DNA from: Phytomonas francai
Lineage: Eukaryota > Euglenozoa > Kinetoplastea > Trypanosomatida > Trypanosomatidae
Assembly: GCA_001766655.1 (NCBI GenBank)
Contig: MJCC01000002.1
Location: 839,050 to 903,049, forward strand
DNA length: 64,000 nucleotides
Reading direction: 5' to 3'
Position numbers and translations under genes: made by a program. The notes under the pieces are model-generated. The model did not search any database, was not told the origin of the DNA, and saw only the letters and a program-made list of their open reading frames with translations. Of the stretch, positions 1 through 7,418 are shown piece after piece; position 1 is the stretch's first letter, and the number at the start of each line of letters is the position of its first letter.

Positions 1-1167
1 GAGGACTTGCCAACACTGCGCGAAAGGTTAGAAAAGCTCTTAGAACCTTGTTTGACGGCGGGGCCGAAGGCCTATAGGTTGTTTTTGATGAGCGAGCCTG
101 AACTAAAAGAAGGGTTTCCCACAGCCCGTTTTAATATTCCAAAAGGTGAAGCATCACAAGATGTAGGGATGTTGCCGAATGAACGGGTTTGGTTTGCTGA
201 TGACCCCGCTGAAATTGTGGGGATGCTTTTAGCACTTATTCAGGGTATTTTCATTAATAATCAAGTGGAACCTACTGTGGTGGTATGGCCTCCATGCCTG
301 CTATTTCCTGTCAACGTGCACGCAACGGTAGAAGCGCTTCGCCGAAAGGAGCATGAGGCGCTTTTGCTCCCACCACAAAGTCTTCTTCACGCAGGACGAC
401 GAATCGAAAACTGGGAGACGGCCGAGGATCTGGCAAGACCACCCTCGACGGCCATCCCAAACATGCTAACTAAGAAAGAGCAGCGGCGAATCGTTTCGAA
501 TCCGCATCTGGCGCTTAAAAAGGGCCCTTCCCCGCCTATTGGAGGAGCTACCATGCACCTTGTTAGCGGTACCTACGATTATTTTCACTACCGCTCGGAT
601 GGCTTCGTCGATGATGGGTGGGGTTGTGCGTACCGCAGCCTGCAAACGATTCTTTCCTGGTTTCACTACGAAGGCTACCTCGCGAAGCCGGTTCCGTCGA
701 TTCAATCTCTGCAGAAGATCCTCGCCGTCGTGGATCCTAGTAAAACGAGCAATCCTAACTTTCTCGGGTCGAAGGAGTGGATAGGTTCTATCGAAATCAT
801 GCTGGTTTTGGGGTACTTTATGCCGGAGCTCGAATGCACGATCAAGCATTTGGAAAGTGGTTCGGAATTGGATACAGATCCTTCTCTTCAGCTCACGTTG
901 CAAGAACATTTCAAGCGGGAGCGGTCACCTCCCATAATGATTGGCGGTAGTAGCTATGCTCATACAATTTTGGGTATTTATGCAGATATCGATAAAGCTG
1001 AGGCGATCTATCTAATCTTGGACCCACACTATTCCGCGTATTCTACAGATCTTAAGACCGCCGTCAGCAAAGGCTATGTTGGATGGAAACAGGCGAAAAA
1101 ATTCTTTAATCCTGATTCTTGGTATAATATTTGTATTCCACGTGTCGATCTTTACGATCCGCGGTGA
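1..1167 (+). CDS. UFSP2: UFM1-specific protease (UfSP2-like, peptidase C78), 5' end outside window
   Basis: Cysteine protease expected to mature UFM1 and remove it from substrates, acting in the cytosol or at the ER face. The frame is open from base 1 and the first in-window candidate start is only TTG, so the true start lies upstream. The C78 catalytic pattern is clear: WGCAYRSLQT with the nucleophile Cys at codon 209 of the window, a GGSSYAHTILGI strand, and DPHY (Asp341, His343) supplying the other triad members. The preceding YDYFHYRSDGFVDDG block is also typical of the family. The visible 388 residues include an N-terminal region before the protease domain, as in UfSP2 rather than the short UfSP1. 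Family assignment is confident. UFMylation is established in trypanosomatids such as Leishmania, so the context fits. Confidence 0.88.
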   Translation, partial: EDLPTLRERLEKLLEPCLTAGPKAYRLFLMSEPELKEGFPTARFNIPKGEASQDVGMLPNERVWFADDPAEIVGMLLALIQGIFINNQVEPTVVVWPPCLLFPVNVHATVEALRRKEHEALLLPPQSLLHAGRRIENWETAEDLARPPSTAIPNMLTKKEQRRIVSNPHLALKKGPSPPIGGATMHLVSGTYDYFHYRSDGFVDDGWGCAYRSLQTILSWFHYEGYLAKPVPSIQSLQKILAVVDPSKTSNPNFLGSKEWIGSIEIMLVLGYFMPELECTIKHLESGSELDTDPSLQLTLQEHFKRERSPPIMIGGSSYAHTILGIYADIDKAEAIYLILDPHYSAYSTDLKTAVSKGYVGWKQAKKFFNPDSWYNICIPRVDLYDPR

Positions 1168-1456
1168 AAGTATAAGCAAAACAGCAGAAAAATAAGTTAT
1201 TTTCCTAAAACAGGAAGGAACCTAAAGACTCCTCCCCCCCCCCCTCCTCCTACCACAAACTTCCGTTGATGTGATGAACTTAATACTATATGGAAAAGCT
1301 AATGAGATAAACACTCCTTCAGATTCCACTCCTCTCCTTTTTCGGTTTTATTCTCAAAGATACAATTATTTTTGGGATAACTAGTTTGCATTAGATCCTT
1401 TTGAGGAGTCTTCCCGGCTGAATTCTAGAAGGGTTTGATTCGAGCCTACATTCAAC

Positions 1457-1768
1457 ATGCTTCGTCGCATCGTCGCAGGCACGATACCACCGGCCAGTGC
1501 CTCTTTAGTTTCTGGCTTCCGAGGCTACAATTTATTCCTTTTTAAAAACCCCGAGCGTAGACCGCAACTCAGCCCTGAGGAGGCCGCTAAGGTCAAAATT
1601 AATTACGCCGAATGGCCACAAGAATTTCGAGATTACGATCCGGATGATCCATACAAAAACTCGCCCGAGGTTATTGAAGGACTCTCCAGCTGGCAGCTCT
1701 TCCTTTGGGGTGCGGAAGTTGCCTTTATTTATCAATTCTACGAATGCATATTCCCGAAGGGTATTTAA
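1457..1768 (+). CDS. small mitochondrial-type membrane protein, function unknown
   Basis: A 103-residue protein starting at an ATG. Its N-terminus (MLRRIVAGTIPPASAS) is basic, hydroxylated and free of acidic residues, as in a mitochondrial presequence. The middle is acidic and Tyr/Pro-rich (RDYDPDDPYKNSP). A single hydrophobic segment follows near residues 80-98 (WQLFLWGAEVAFIYQFYE). The layout of presequence, an Asp/Tyr/Pro patch and one C-terminal helix is like single-pass accessory subunits of respiratory complexes. It loosely recalls the NDUFB8/ASHI subunit of complex I, but I do not recognise it securely. The poly-C and pyrimidine tract at about 1231-1251 may direct its trans-splicing. 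Confidence 0.72.
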   Translation: MLRRIVAGTIPPASASLVSGFRGYNLFLFKNPERRPQLSPEEAAKVKINYAEWPQEFRDYDPDDPYKNSPEVIEGLSSWQLFLWGAEVAFIYQFYECIFPKGI

Positions 1769-2457
1769 TATTATCGTGGAATTTGGCCTAGGATGTAGAA
1801 CCTTGAGGTGTATCAACCACTTTTATGCGCTTCGGGTTAGTCAATGCCAGTTGTGAGGGATGATTGTTTTGCATTTGAGTCTAAAATATATAGGAATACA
1901 CTAGTAGAGCTCAAAAATAGAGGAGTACAAGATGAGATTATTGTAAAAAAAAAGATAACTATAGTATGATTATCGATGACAGAAAGGTTAGCTAATACTA
2001 TCGAAAACGTCGTGATCGTTGTTATACGCTTCTGTGGGCAATCCCTGACTCTTCCAGAAAGAGCCATCTAACTGTAAGGATGTAATTTTATTCTCCAGTG
2101 CTGTCAAACGTTGTGCTTTAGTACCACTGTTTCGTTTAACCCACAGACTAGTAAGTTCGAGATCCACACAAGCACTACCCGCCAAACGCGGCCTGCCCCA
2201 TCCGCTTCATTTCCGTCCCACCGTGCCCCCCTCGAGCGGTGTGCGTAGTCACCGCCCCGTGTCACACACACACACACAGACACAGACAGACACACACAGA
2301 CACAGACAGACACACACACACACACAGACAGACACACACAGAAACAGACACACACAGAGACACAGACAGACAGACACAGACACACAGACACAGACAGACA
2401 CCCAGACAGACACAGACACACAGACAGACACAGACACACACACAGACACCCGCCAGG
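1769..2457 (+). other. intergenic spacer, no gene recognised
   Basis: AT-rich to about 2100, then a simple-sequence block described separately. The open frames across it come from the CA/CAGA repeat and have no protein-like composition. Confidence 0.6.
2261..2450 (+). repeat. CA / CAGA microsatellite
   Basis: About 190 bases of imperfect CA and CAGA units ending 8 bases before an ATG at 2458. It probably sits in the spacer or 5' UTR of the downstream gene. It generates long artificial open frames on both strands. Confidence 0.95.
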
Positions 2458-3211
2458 ATGCAGCGCCGTGGAGGGGTCCACGTCCTGCGGGCCGCCCTCG
2501 CCCGCCCTCTGAGGCCGCCGGGGACTCCCGCGCGGAGTCGCAGCCCCCCCCTGCGGCGGCTGTCGCAGGCCCCCCTCCCCCCCCCTGCCGTCGCCTGCCG
2601 CGCCCAGTCGCAGGCCCCTCCTCCCCCCCCCCCCCCCCACGTCCACGCAACGGCTCTTCGCGTCGTGGCAGCAGGGCGTCGTCGCGAGCCTCGGGGCGGC
2701 CGCGGGGGTCGGCGTCGTCGTCGCCGTCCTCTACGCGCCCGTGCGGGAGGACACGGCGCACCACACCGCGGCGGTCGCCGCCGAGGCGCTCGGGGACCAC
2801 CGGCTCCGCGAGGCCGCGGGAGGCCTCGCGCGCGACGTCGTCGCCGGCGTCCTCGAGGACCCCGCGACGCTGCGGCTCGTCGTCGGCATCGCCGCGCGGC
2901 TGCTCACGCAGGAGGACACGCGCGTCGCCGTCTCCTCCCTCCTCCGCTCGCTCTTCGAGGACCACTACACGCAGGAGATCACCAAAAAGTTCGTCCTCCG
3001 CATCCTGCGCGACCCATGGACCATGGAGCAGGTTCACGCCATCGCAAAGGAGCAGACCCTCAAAATTATAGAAACAAAGGAGGTCAAGGCGGCGTTGACG
3101 CGGCTGATCACCGAATCGTCCGGGAAGATGCTGGAAAACGCCGAGGTTCAACACGTCGCGGCGCGGGCTATACGAAAATCTTTCATCTGGGCTATCAATC
3201 CTTTGCAATAA
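2458..3211 (+). CDS. mitochondrial-type membrane protein, reading frame broken at a poly-C run
   Basis: I do not recognise the family. The ATG at 2458 begins a presequence-like stretch, rich in Arg/Ala/Pro/Ser without acids ([17 protein letters not shown]), in frame 1. After a run of 16 C at 2623-2638 the protein-like frame is frame 2. There it gives [12 protein letters not shown], a hydrophobic segment ([19 protein letters not shown], about bases 2678-2734) and a helical soluble domain ending at TAA 3209-3211. Frame 2 is open from 2513 but has no ATG before the conserved part. One extra C (or two missing) in the run would join the halves into a protein of about 250 residues with presequence, one membrane helix and a C-terminal domain ([31 protein letters not shown]). 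The shift may be an assembly error in the homopolymer or a real indel. GC is extreme throughout. Confidence 0.7.
2623..2638 (+). repeat. poly-C run of 16 at the frame break
   Basis: An uninterrupted run of C inside the coding region. The plausible reading frame before it (frame 1) differs from that after it (frame 2). It encodes a proline run in any frame. Confidence 0.9.
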
Positions 3212-3661
3212 GGTTTGTCTTTTTGTTCTTGTTGCTGTTTTTAGGTCCGTGATCCATGCATTACCGCATTAAAATAATACGGTGGGGTCTTTGCCTTTAT
3301 CACCTAGTGTTTGCGTTTAGGTATGCGGGGGTCACGGCGTACTTGTTAGGTCTATTGCCTTGCATTGGAAAAGGAAAAAAGCGAAAACGAGAAATCTGCT
3401 TGTACATTCTCAGAGAAATGAAAGTAAAGAAAAACGAATCGGTGTATTTTATCCTCTGTGCTGATATTTCTCGAACATTTTTTTCATGCTTAGATATGGG
3501 GTACCATATCTTCTTGCCATCCCAACTCCTCCTATTATGTATGCGACTTGCCTTTTCTCTTGCGCGGCAGTATATTAAGCTTTTCTTAGCGTACTTTCTA
3601 TTTTAAAAAAAATCAAGTGTGTGTGTGTGTGTGTGTGCGCGTGACTATACCCCATCTATCA
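3212..3661 (+). other. intergenic spacer with GT repeat
   Basis: No gene recognised. A frame open from 3256 to 3606 has no family features, lies in AT-rich spacer and is probably chance. A GT repeat (about 3616-3638) directly precedes the next gene. Confidence 0.55.
3616..3638 (+). repeat. GT microsatellite
   Basis: A (GT)n tract ending about 24 bases before the RabGGTB start codon. It extends the open frame upstream with a VCV run, which I exclude from the protein. Confidence 0.9.
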
Positions 3662-4639
3662 ATGAGCGCACAGGCATCTATTCTTGTGGAGAAACATCTA
3701 GAATTTGTCAATTCAATTGATAAAAAGATGCCATGGAAGGCGCACCATTTGAAGATGAGCGGTGTGTTTTGGGGTTTGTCCGCTCTAAACCTTCTTGATC
3801 GCATGGATTACGCCAAAGAGGATGTGGTAGCGTTTGTATGCAGCTGCCATAACGACGATGGTGGGTTTGGCGGCAACCAAGGTCATAGCTCGCACATGCT
3901 GTACACGATGTCCGCCATCCAGCTCCTTTGCTTTTTCGACGCGCTAGACCGCATCGAACGCGATAAGACCGCGGCGTGGATCGCCTCCATGCAGCTCCCG
4001 GACGGCTCCTTCCAGGGGGACCAATGGGGGGAGGTCGATACGCGCTTTTCCTTCATCGCCGTCAGCTCCCTCGCGCTTCTCGGGCGGCTGCCCCGCATCG
4101 ACCTCGAGGCCGCCGTCCGATGGGTGGTTTCCTGCCAAAATTGGGATGGCGGGTTCGGCGTCGCGCCCGGGGCGGAGAGCCACGCGGGGCAAATTTACTG
4201 CGCGCTCGGCGTCCTCACGATCGCGAACGCGCGGGATCGCGTCAACGTCGACGAGCTCGCGACCTGGCTGGCGATGCGGCAGCTCCCCTCCGGCGGGCTC
4301 AACGGGCGGCCGGAGAAGAAGGCGGACGTCTGCTATAGCTGGTGGGTGATTTCCTCCCTCGCGATGCTGGATCGCACGGAATGGATCGACCGCGAGGCGC
4401 TCTTTCGCTATATCTTTGCCTGCCAAGACGACGAGGACGGCGGGATTTCGGATAAACCCGGCAACGCGGCGGATGTCTACCACACCTTCTTTGGTTTGTG
4501 CGGATTAAGTCTACTAAACTACAAGGATTACCCTCTAAAGCAGATTAACCCGGTCTACGCTATGCCCTACGACGTGTTGGAAAGGGTGGGGGTATCTGAA
4601 GAGCGTGGTCTGTACGTTGGTTCCAGACGCTCTCAGTAG
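3662..4639 (+). CDS. RABGGTB: Rab geranylgeranyltransferase beta subunit (GGTase-II beta)
   Basis: Catalytic beta subunit that, with an alpha subunit and the escort protein REP, attaches geranylgeranyl groups to C-terminal cysteines of Rab GTPases in the cytosol. The 325-residue product is family length. The start is ATG 3662 (MSAQASILVEKH); the open frame upstream is only GT repeat. The prenyltransferase beta repeats are plain: DGGFGGNQGHSSH, DGSFQGDQWGEVDTRFSF, NWDGGFGVAPGAESH, LPSGGLNGRPEKKADVCYSWWV and DEDGGISDKPGNAADVYHTFFG. The zinc ligands are in place: Asp222 and Cys224 in DVCY, and His274 in DVYH. The GGLNGRPEKK and GISDKPGNAADVYH forms favour GGTase-II over farnesyltransferase or GGTase-I. 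No damage is seen. Confidence 0.96.
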   Translation: MSAQASILVEKHLEFVNSIDKKMPWKAHHLKMSGVFWGLSALNLLDRMDYAKEDVVAFVCSCHNDDGGFGGNQGHSSHMLYTMSAIQLLCFFDALDRIERDKTAAWIASMQLPDGSFQGDQWGEVDTRFSFIAVSSLALLGRLPRIDLEAAVRWVVSCQNWDGGFGVAPGAESHAGQIYCALGVLTIANARDRVNVDELATWLAMRQLPSGGLNGRPEKKADVCYSWWVISSLAMLDRTEWIDREALFRYIFACQDDEDGGISDKPGNAADVYHTFFGLCGLSLLNYKDYPLKQINPVYAMPYDVLERVGVSEERGLYVGSRRSQ

Positions 4640-4931
4640 CACACACGATACCAAGAAATTTTTGAAAGGAAAAGGATGATAATGCAGGCTTCCAGTTTTG
4701 GTGCCGATTGGGTCCATATAATGGGATGGGTAACTGCGTATGGCTCTTAAATGTGGTTAGAACTTCAAATCCGAGTCAATAAAAGATCAAACTAAGTACT
4801 TTTCCTTTTCTTCCCTTCTTTTTTCTCGATTGTTAAATCGGCTGGAAAAGTTGTCGAAGCACACATACTTTAGTCCCTTTCATTTGCATGGATTGCTTAT
4901 ATTATTTGCGTTCAAAATAAAAGGCGTCGAA

Positions 4932-6254
4932 ATGCGCTCTTTTGCCGCTTCAAGGCGACTTTGGGGTGCCATTTTGAGAGGAAGATTCTTTGAAAGTTAT
5001 AGAAACATCTTTGGCAGGGCATCAATCTTATATTCGAGTATAACTCCAGGATCTTCTTCCTATTTGATGGAGAATCAAAAAGAATCGCATTCTAGCATTC
5101 TACCCATGTGCAGCAACTCGAGTTCTAGCTCTGAGTCTACCACACATACAACTCAGCAGACCTCCGCGGTTCTACCCCCGAAAGCTAACACCACCTCCCT
5201 CCCCTGGCATGTGAAGCTGATCGAAAAGATTATTTCGGATAAGTTTTTACCGTTTACGATTAAGCAAAAACGGATATATGGGGTCGTACAAAAACTTGAA
5301 ACCAAACATTTAGAGTGGCTAGAGGAAATTGCCATGGATCCCAAGCTATCCTTTCATTGTTTTTCACTCCTGTGGGGTTTGCTGAAGGCGCTGCCTTTTC
5401 TTACGGATGCGCGGAAAGGTCGACAGGGGAATAGCGCGTATGCTTCAGGAGAGGATTCGGTGTGGAGTGGGGCCTCTCCGTACTTTTCTGAAAGCCTCAA
5501 CGACACCCTTTGTGTTTGCCTGCGCACAGCCATCCCAAGCCACGCCTCCACCGTGGAGCTGACGACGCTGCTGCGCTGTGCGGTCGAGTTCGAGCTCGCG
5601 GATTTATCCTCTCTTCAACATATCGCGCATAAACTCACCGTTCGGGAGCGTTGGATGGATTCCTCCGTCTCCGACGCCGTCGAGGTTCTTTGGCTGCTTT
5701 CGCTCGCGGTAAAACGGTGTAAACTGCCGCCGCCACCGCTGAATCATCTGCTTTGCCGCCTCCCCGGGAGCAAACTCACGCCTCGGGAGAGCTTGCATGT
5801 TTTTTCAGCCTTAGTCCGATTTAAGGATCGCTCCGCGAACGAGGTTTTTGAGATCCTAACGCGCCGCGCGGTCGTAGATGTTGGTGCGTACACCACGCAA
5901 GATCTCATTTTCGCTCTGCAGGCGATTACACTGCTGAATAATTCGGATACCGCCTTTGCGGGGGCAACTCTTGAACGCTGCGCGGAGCTCACGCCCAAAA
6001 TGTCCGCAAGGGAAATCGGCGACATCTCGAAATACCTCGCACTCCTTCATTCGGGGAGAAAATACAATTTCACAGCAGAATCCTGTGCGAGGGAGCTGCG
6101 GAGAGCCGTTCCCGCAATTGCCTCCCGCGCGGAGGAGCTTTTGGGGTCTTTCACCCTTCGGGATGCCCGCAATGTACTGAAATGTCTTACGGTTCATAAA
6201 GTACGCCATACAATTTTGTTTTCTCGCCTTACACCGTTGGTATCGGATGATTAA
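4932..6254 (+). CDS. predicted mitochondrial helical-repeat protein, function unknown
   Basis: A 440-residue protein. I chose ATG 4932 because it creates a basic amphipathic leader (MRSFAASRRLWGAILRGRFF) typical of mitochondrial import; the frame upstream to 4830 begins with TTG and lies in the pyrimidine-rich leader region. After a Ser/Thr-rich linker, residues of about 85-435 are all-helical with repeated Leu/Ala pairs spaced like a helical hairpin array (LLRCAVEFELADLSSLQHIAHKL, VFSALVRFKDRSANEVFEILTRR, DLIFALQAITLLNN). This arrangement is common in kinetoplastid mitochondrial RNA-processing and mitoribosome-associated proteins (RAP/FAST-like and PPR-like groups). I see no RAP domain or canonical PPR motif, so the link is only an inference. 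Confidence 0.8.
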   Translation: MRSFAASRRLWGAILRGRFFESYRNIFGRASILYSSITPGSSSYLMENQKESHSSILPMCSNSSSSSESTTHTTQQTSAVLPPKANTTSLPWHVKLIEKIISDKFLPFTIKQKRIYGVVQKLETKHLEWLEEIAMDPKLSFHCFSLLWGLLKALPFLTDARKGRQGNSAYASGEDSVWSGASPYFSESLNDTLCVCLRTAIPSHASTVELTTLLRCAVEFELADLSSLQHIAHKLTVRERWMDSSVSDAVEVLWLLSLAVKRCKLPPPPLNHLLCRLPGSKLTPRESLHVFSALVRFKDRSANEVFEILTRRAVVDVGAYTTQDLIFALQAITLLNNSDTAFAGATLERCAELTPKMSAREIGDISKYLALLHSGRKYNFTAESCARELRRAVPAIASRAEELLGSFTLRDARNVLKCLTVHKVRHTILFSRLTPLVSDD

Positions 6255-6570
6255 AAATGAATAGTTTTACTAAGAAGGAAACGTACGGACAGTTTCCCAT
6301 TACTTTTTCACTCTTTTTCTCACTGTGCCTAGGGATAATACCTTTTTCCTCGCATTCTTAATATTTCTCTATTCAACGGTTTCTCTAAATTTCCATTTCT
6401 TTTTATCCTATTTGCTTGCTTCCTCTTGCCTATCATTTCTTTACTTATTTTCCTCTCTTTTTTTGTGGTTTGTGAAAGCTTAGATCCACGACATTCAATT
6501 TCTTTTTAGGGCTTTCGTACCAGTACGACCACACCTAAAAAAAAAAAAAAACTTCGTACTCGAAATAACC
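6255..6570 (+). promoter_or_regulatory. pyrimidine-rich leader with candidate trans-splice acceptor for histone H4
   Basis: Long T/C-rich stretches run from about 6300 to 6475. A second tract, TTTCTTTTTAG, ends with AG at 6508-6509, 62 bases before the H4 start. An A-run then precedes the ATG. This matches the polypyrimidine-AG rule for spliced-leader addition. No gene is seen in this spacer. Confidence 0.5.
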
Positions 6571-6873
6571 ATGGCCAAGGGAAAGAAGTCTGCCGACGCG
6601 AAGGGAAGCCAAAAGCGCCAGAAGAAGGTGCTTCGCGACAACATTCGTGGGATCACGCGCGGCTCCATCCGCCGCCTCGCCCGTCGTGGAGGCGTTAAAC
6701 GCATCTCGAGCGAAATCTACGAGGAGGTCCGGCGGGTTTTGAAGGGCTTCGTTGAGGGCGTTGTGCGGGATGCCACCTCGTATACGGAGTACAGCCACCG
6801 TCGAACGGTGACCGCCTCGGATGTTGTCAACGCCTTGCGCAAACGCGGCCATATTCTTTACGGATACGCGTAA
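6571..6873 (+). CDS. H4: histone H4 (kinetoplastid type)
   Basis: Core histone that pairs with H3 in the nucleosome. The product is 100 residues against 103 in animals and plants. The core is unmistakable: [25 protein letters not shown], then [26 protein letters not shown] and a C-terminal [11 protein letters not shown]. The N-tail ([19 protein letters not shown]) is shorter than and unlike the usual animal tail, but matches kinetoplastid H4, where the first residues AKGK carry acetylated lysines. The C-terminal YGYA replaces the usual YGFGG. Only one copy is in the window, although histone genes are often tandem in trypanosomatids. Confidence 0.99.
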   Translation: MAKGKKSADAKGSQKRQKKVLRDNIRGITRGSIRRLARRGGVKRISSEIYEEVRRVLKGFVEGVVRDATSYTEYSHRRTVTASDVVNALRKRGHILYGYA

Positions 6874-7418
6874 AATGAAAGGAGAAGGAGTGGAATCCCA
6901 GACTTCACAACCTTTACCACCATGAGAAGAAAATAATGAACGCATTCATTTACCCTCATTTTTTTCCCTGAGAGTGTTTGATTGCTTTTATTTTTCTCTT
7001 CGCATACCCCTATAGAGTTTCTTTTCGACAATAATTTTTTTCAAGTTATTACATACCTTGTCATTTCCTTTTTTTTGTTTTCTTAGGTTTAAAGAAAGAC
7101 GCAATGAAAGAAATAAAAGCGTATCCATTTTTTAACTGAACTGATAATCTAAGTAAAATAGAAAAGGAAACTTTTTGATTCTACTTCGCAGTTGCGAAGT
7201 AGCACTAAAGCCGTATTCCTCTTTGATGCTTTTATATAGGCAGAGGGACGAGCCTGAATTCAGCATTGAAATAGAGATTTGAATAGATTCTTGAAGCGAT
7301 ACTATCCCTCTTATTTCTTTTTTGTCTTCCTCAAAGTTTGGTCCACCCATTCACTCCATTTTTTTTAAAGCATAGGTTTACTTATCATTATTAATATAGA
7401 ATCCAATTATCTTTTTAG
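6874..7418 (+). other. intergenic spacer, no gene recognised
   Basis: AT-rich 3' UTR of H4 and leader of the next gene. A T-run at about 7359-7366 is followed by several AG candidates, including one at 7417-7418 that abuts the next ATG. Confidence 0.6.

Noticed and set aside
1271..1277. GTGATGA resembling a C box of a C/D snoRNA
   Set aside because: There is no CTGA D box within the next 100 bases and no terminal stem.
2223..3252. Long frames reading through the CA/CAGA repeat on both strands
   Set aside because: They consist of Thr/Asp/His/Gln or Cys/Val/Ser repeats and then Arg/Pro-rich noise; only the frame 1 leader and the frame 2 domain look like protein.
3256..3606. Sense frame of 116 codons in the spacer before RabGGTB
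   Set aside because: AT-rich spacer composition, no family similarity, and a run of Leu/Phe/Cys typical of translated T-rich sequence.
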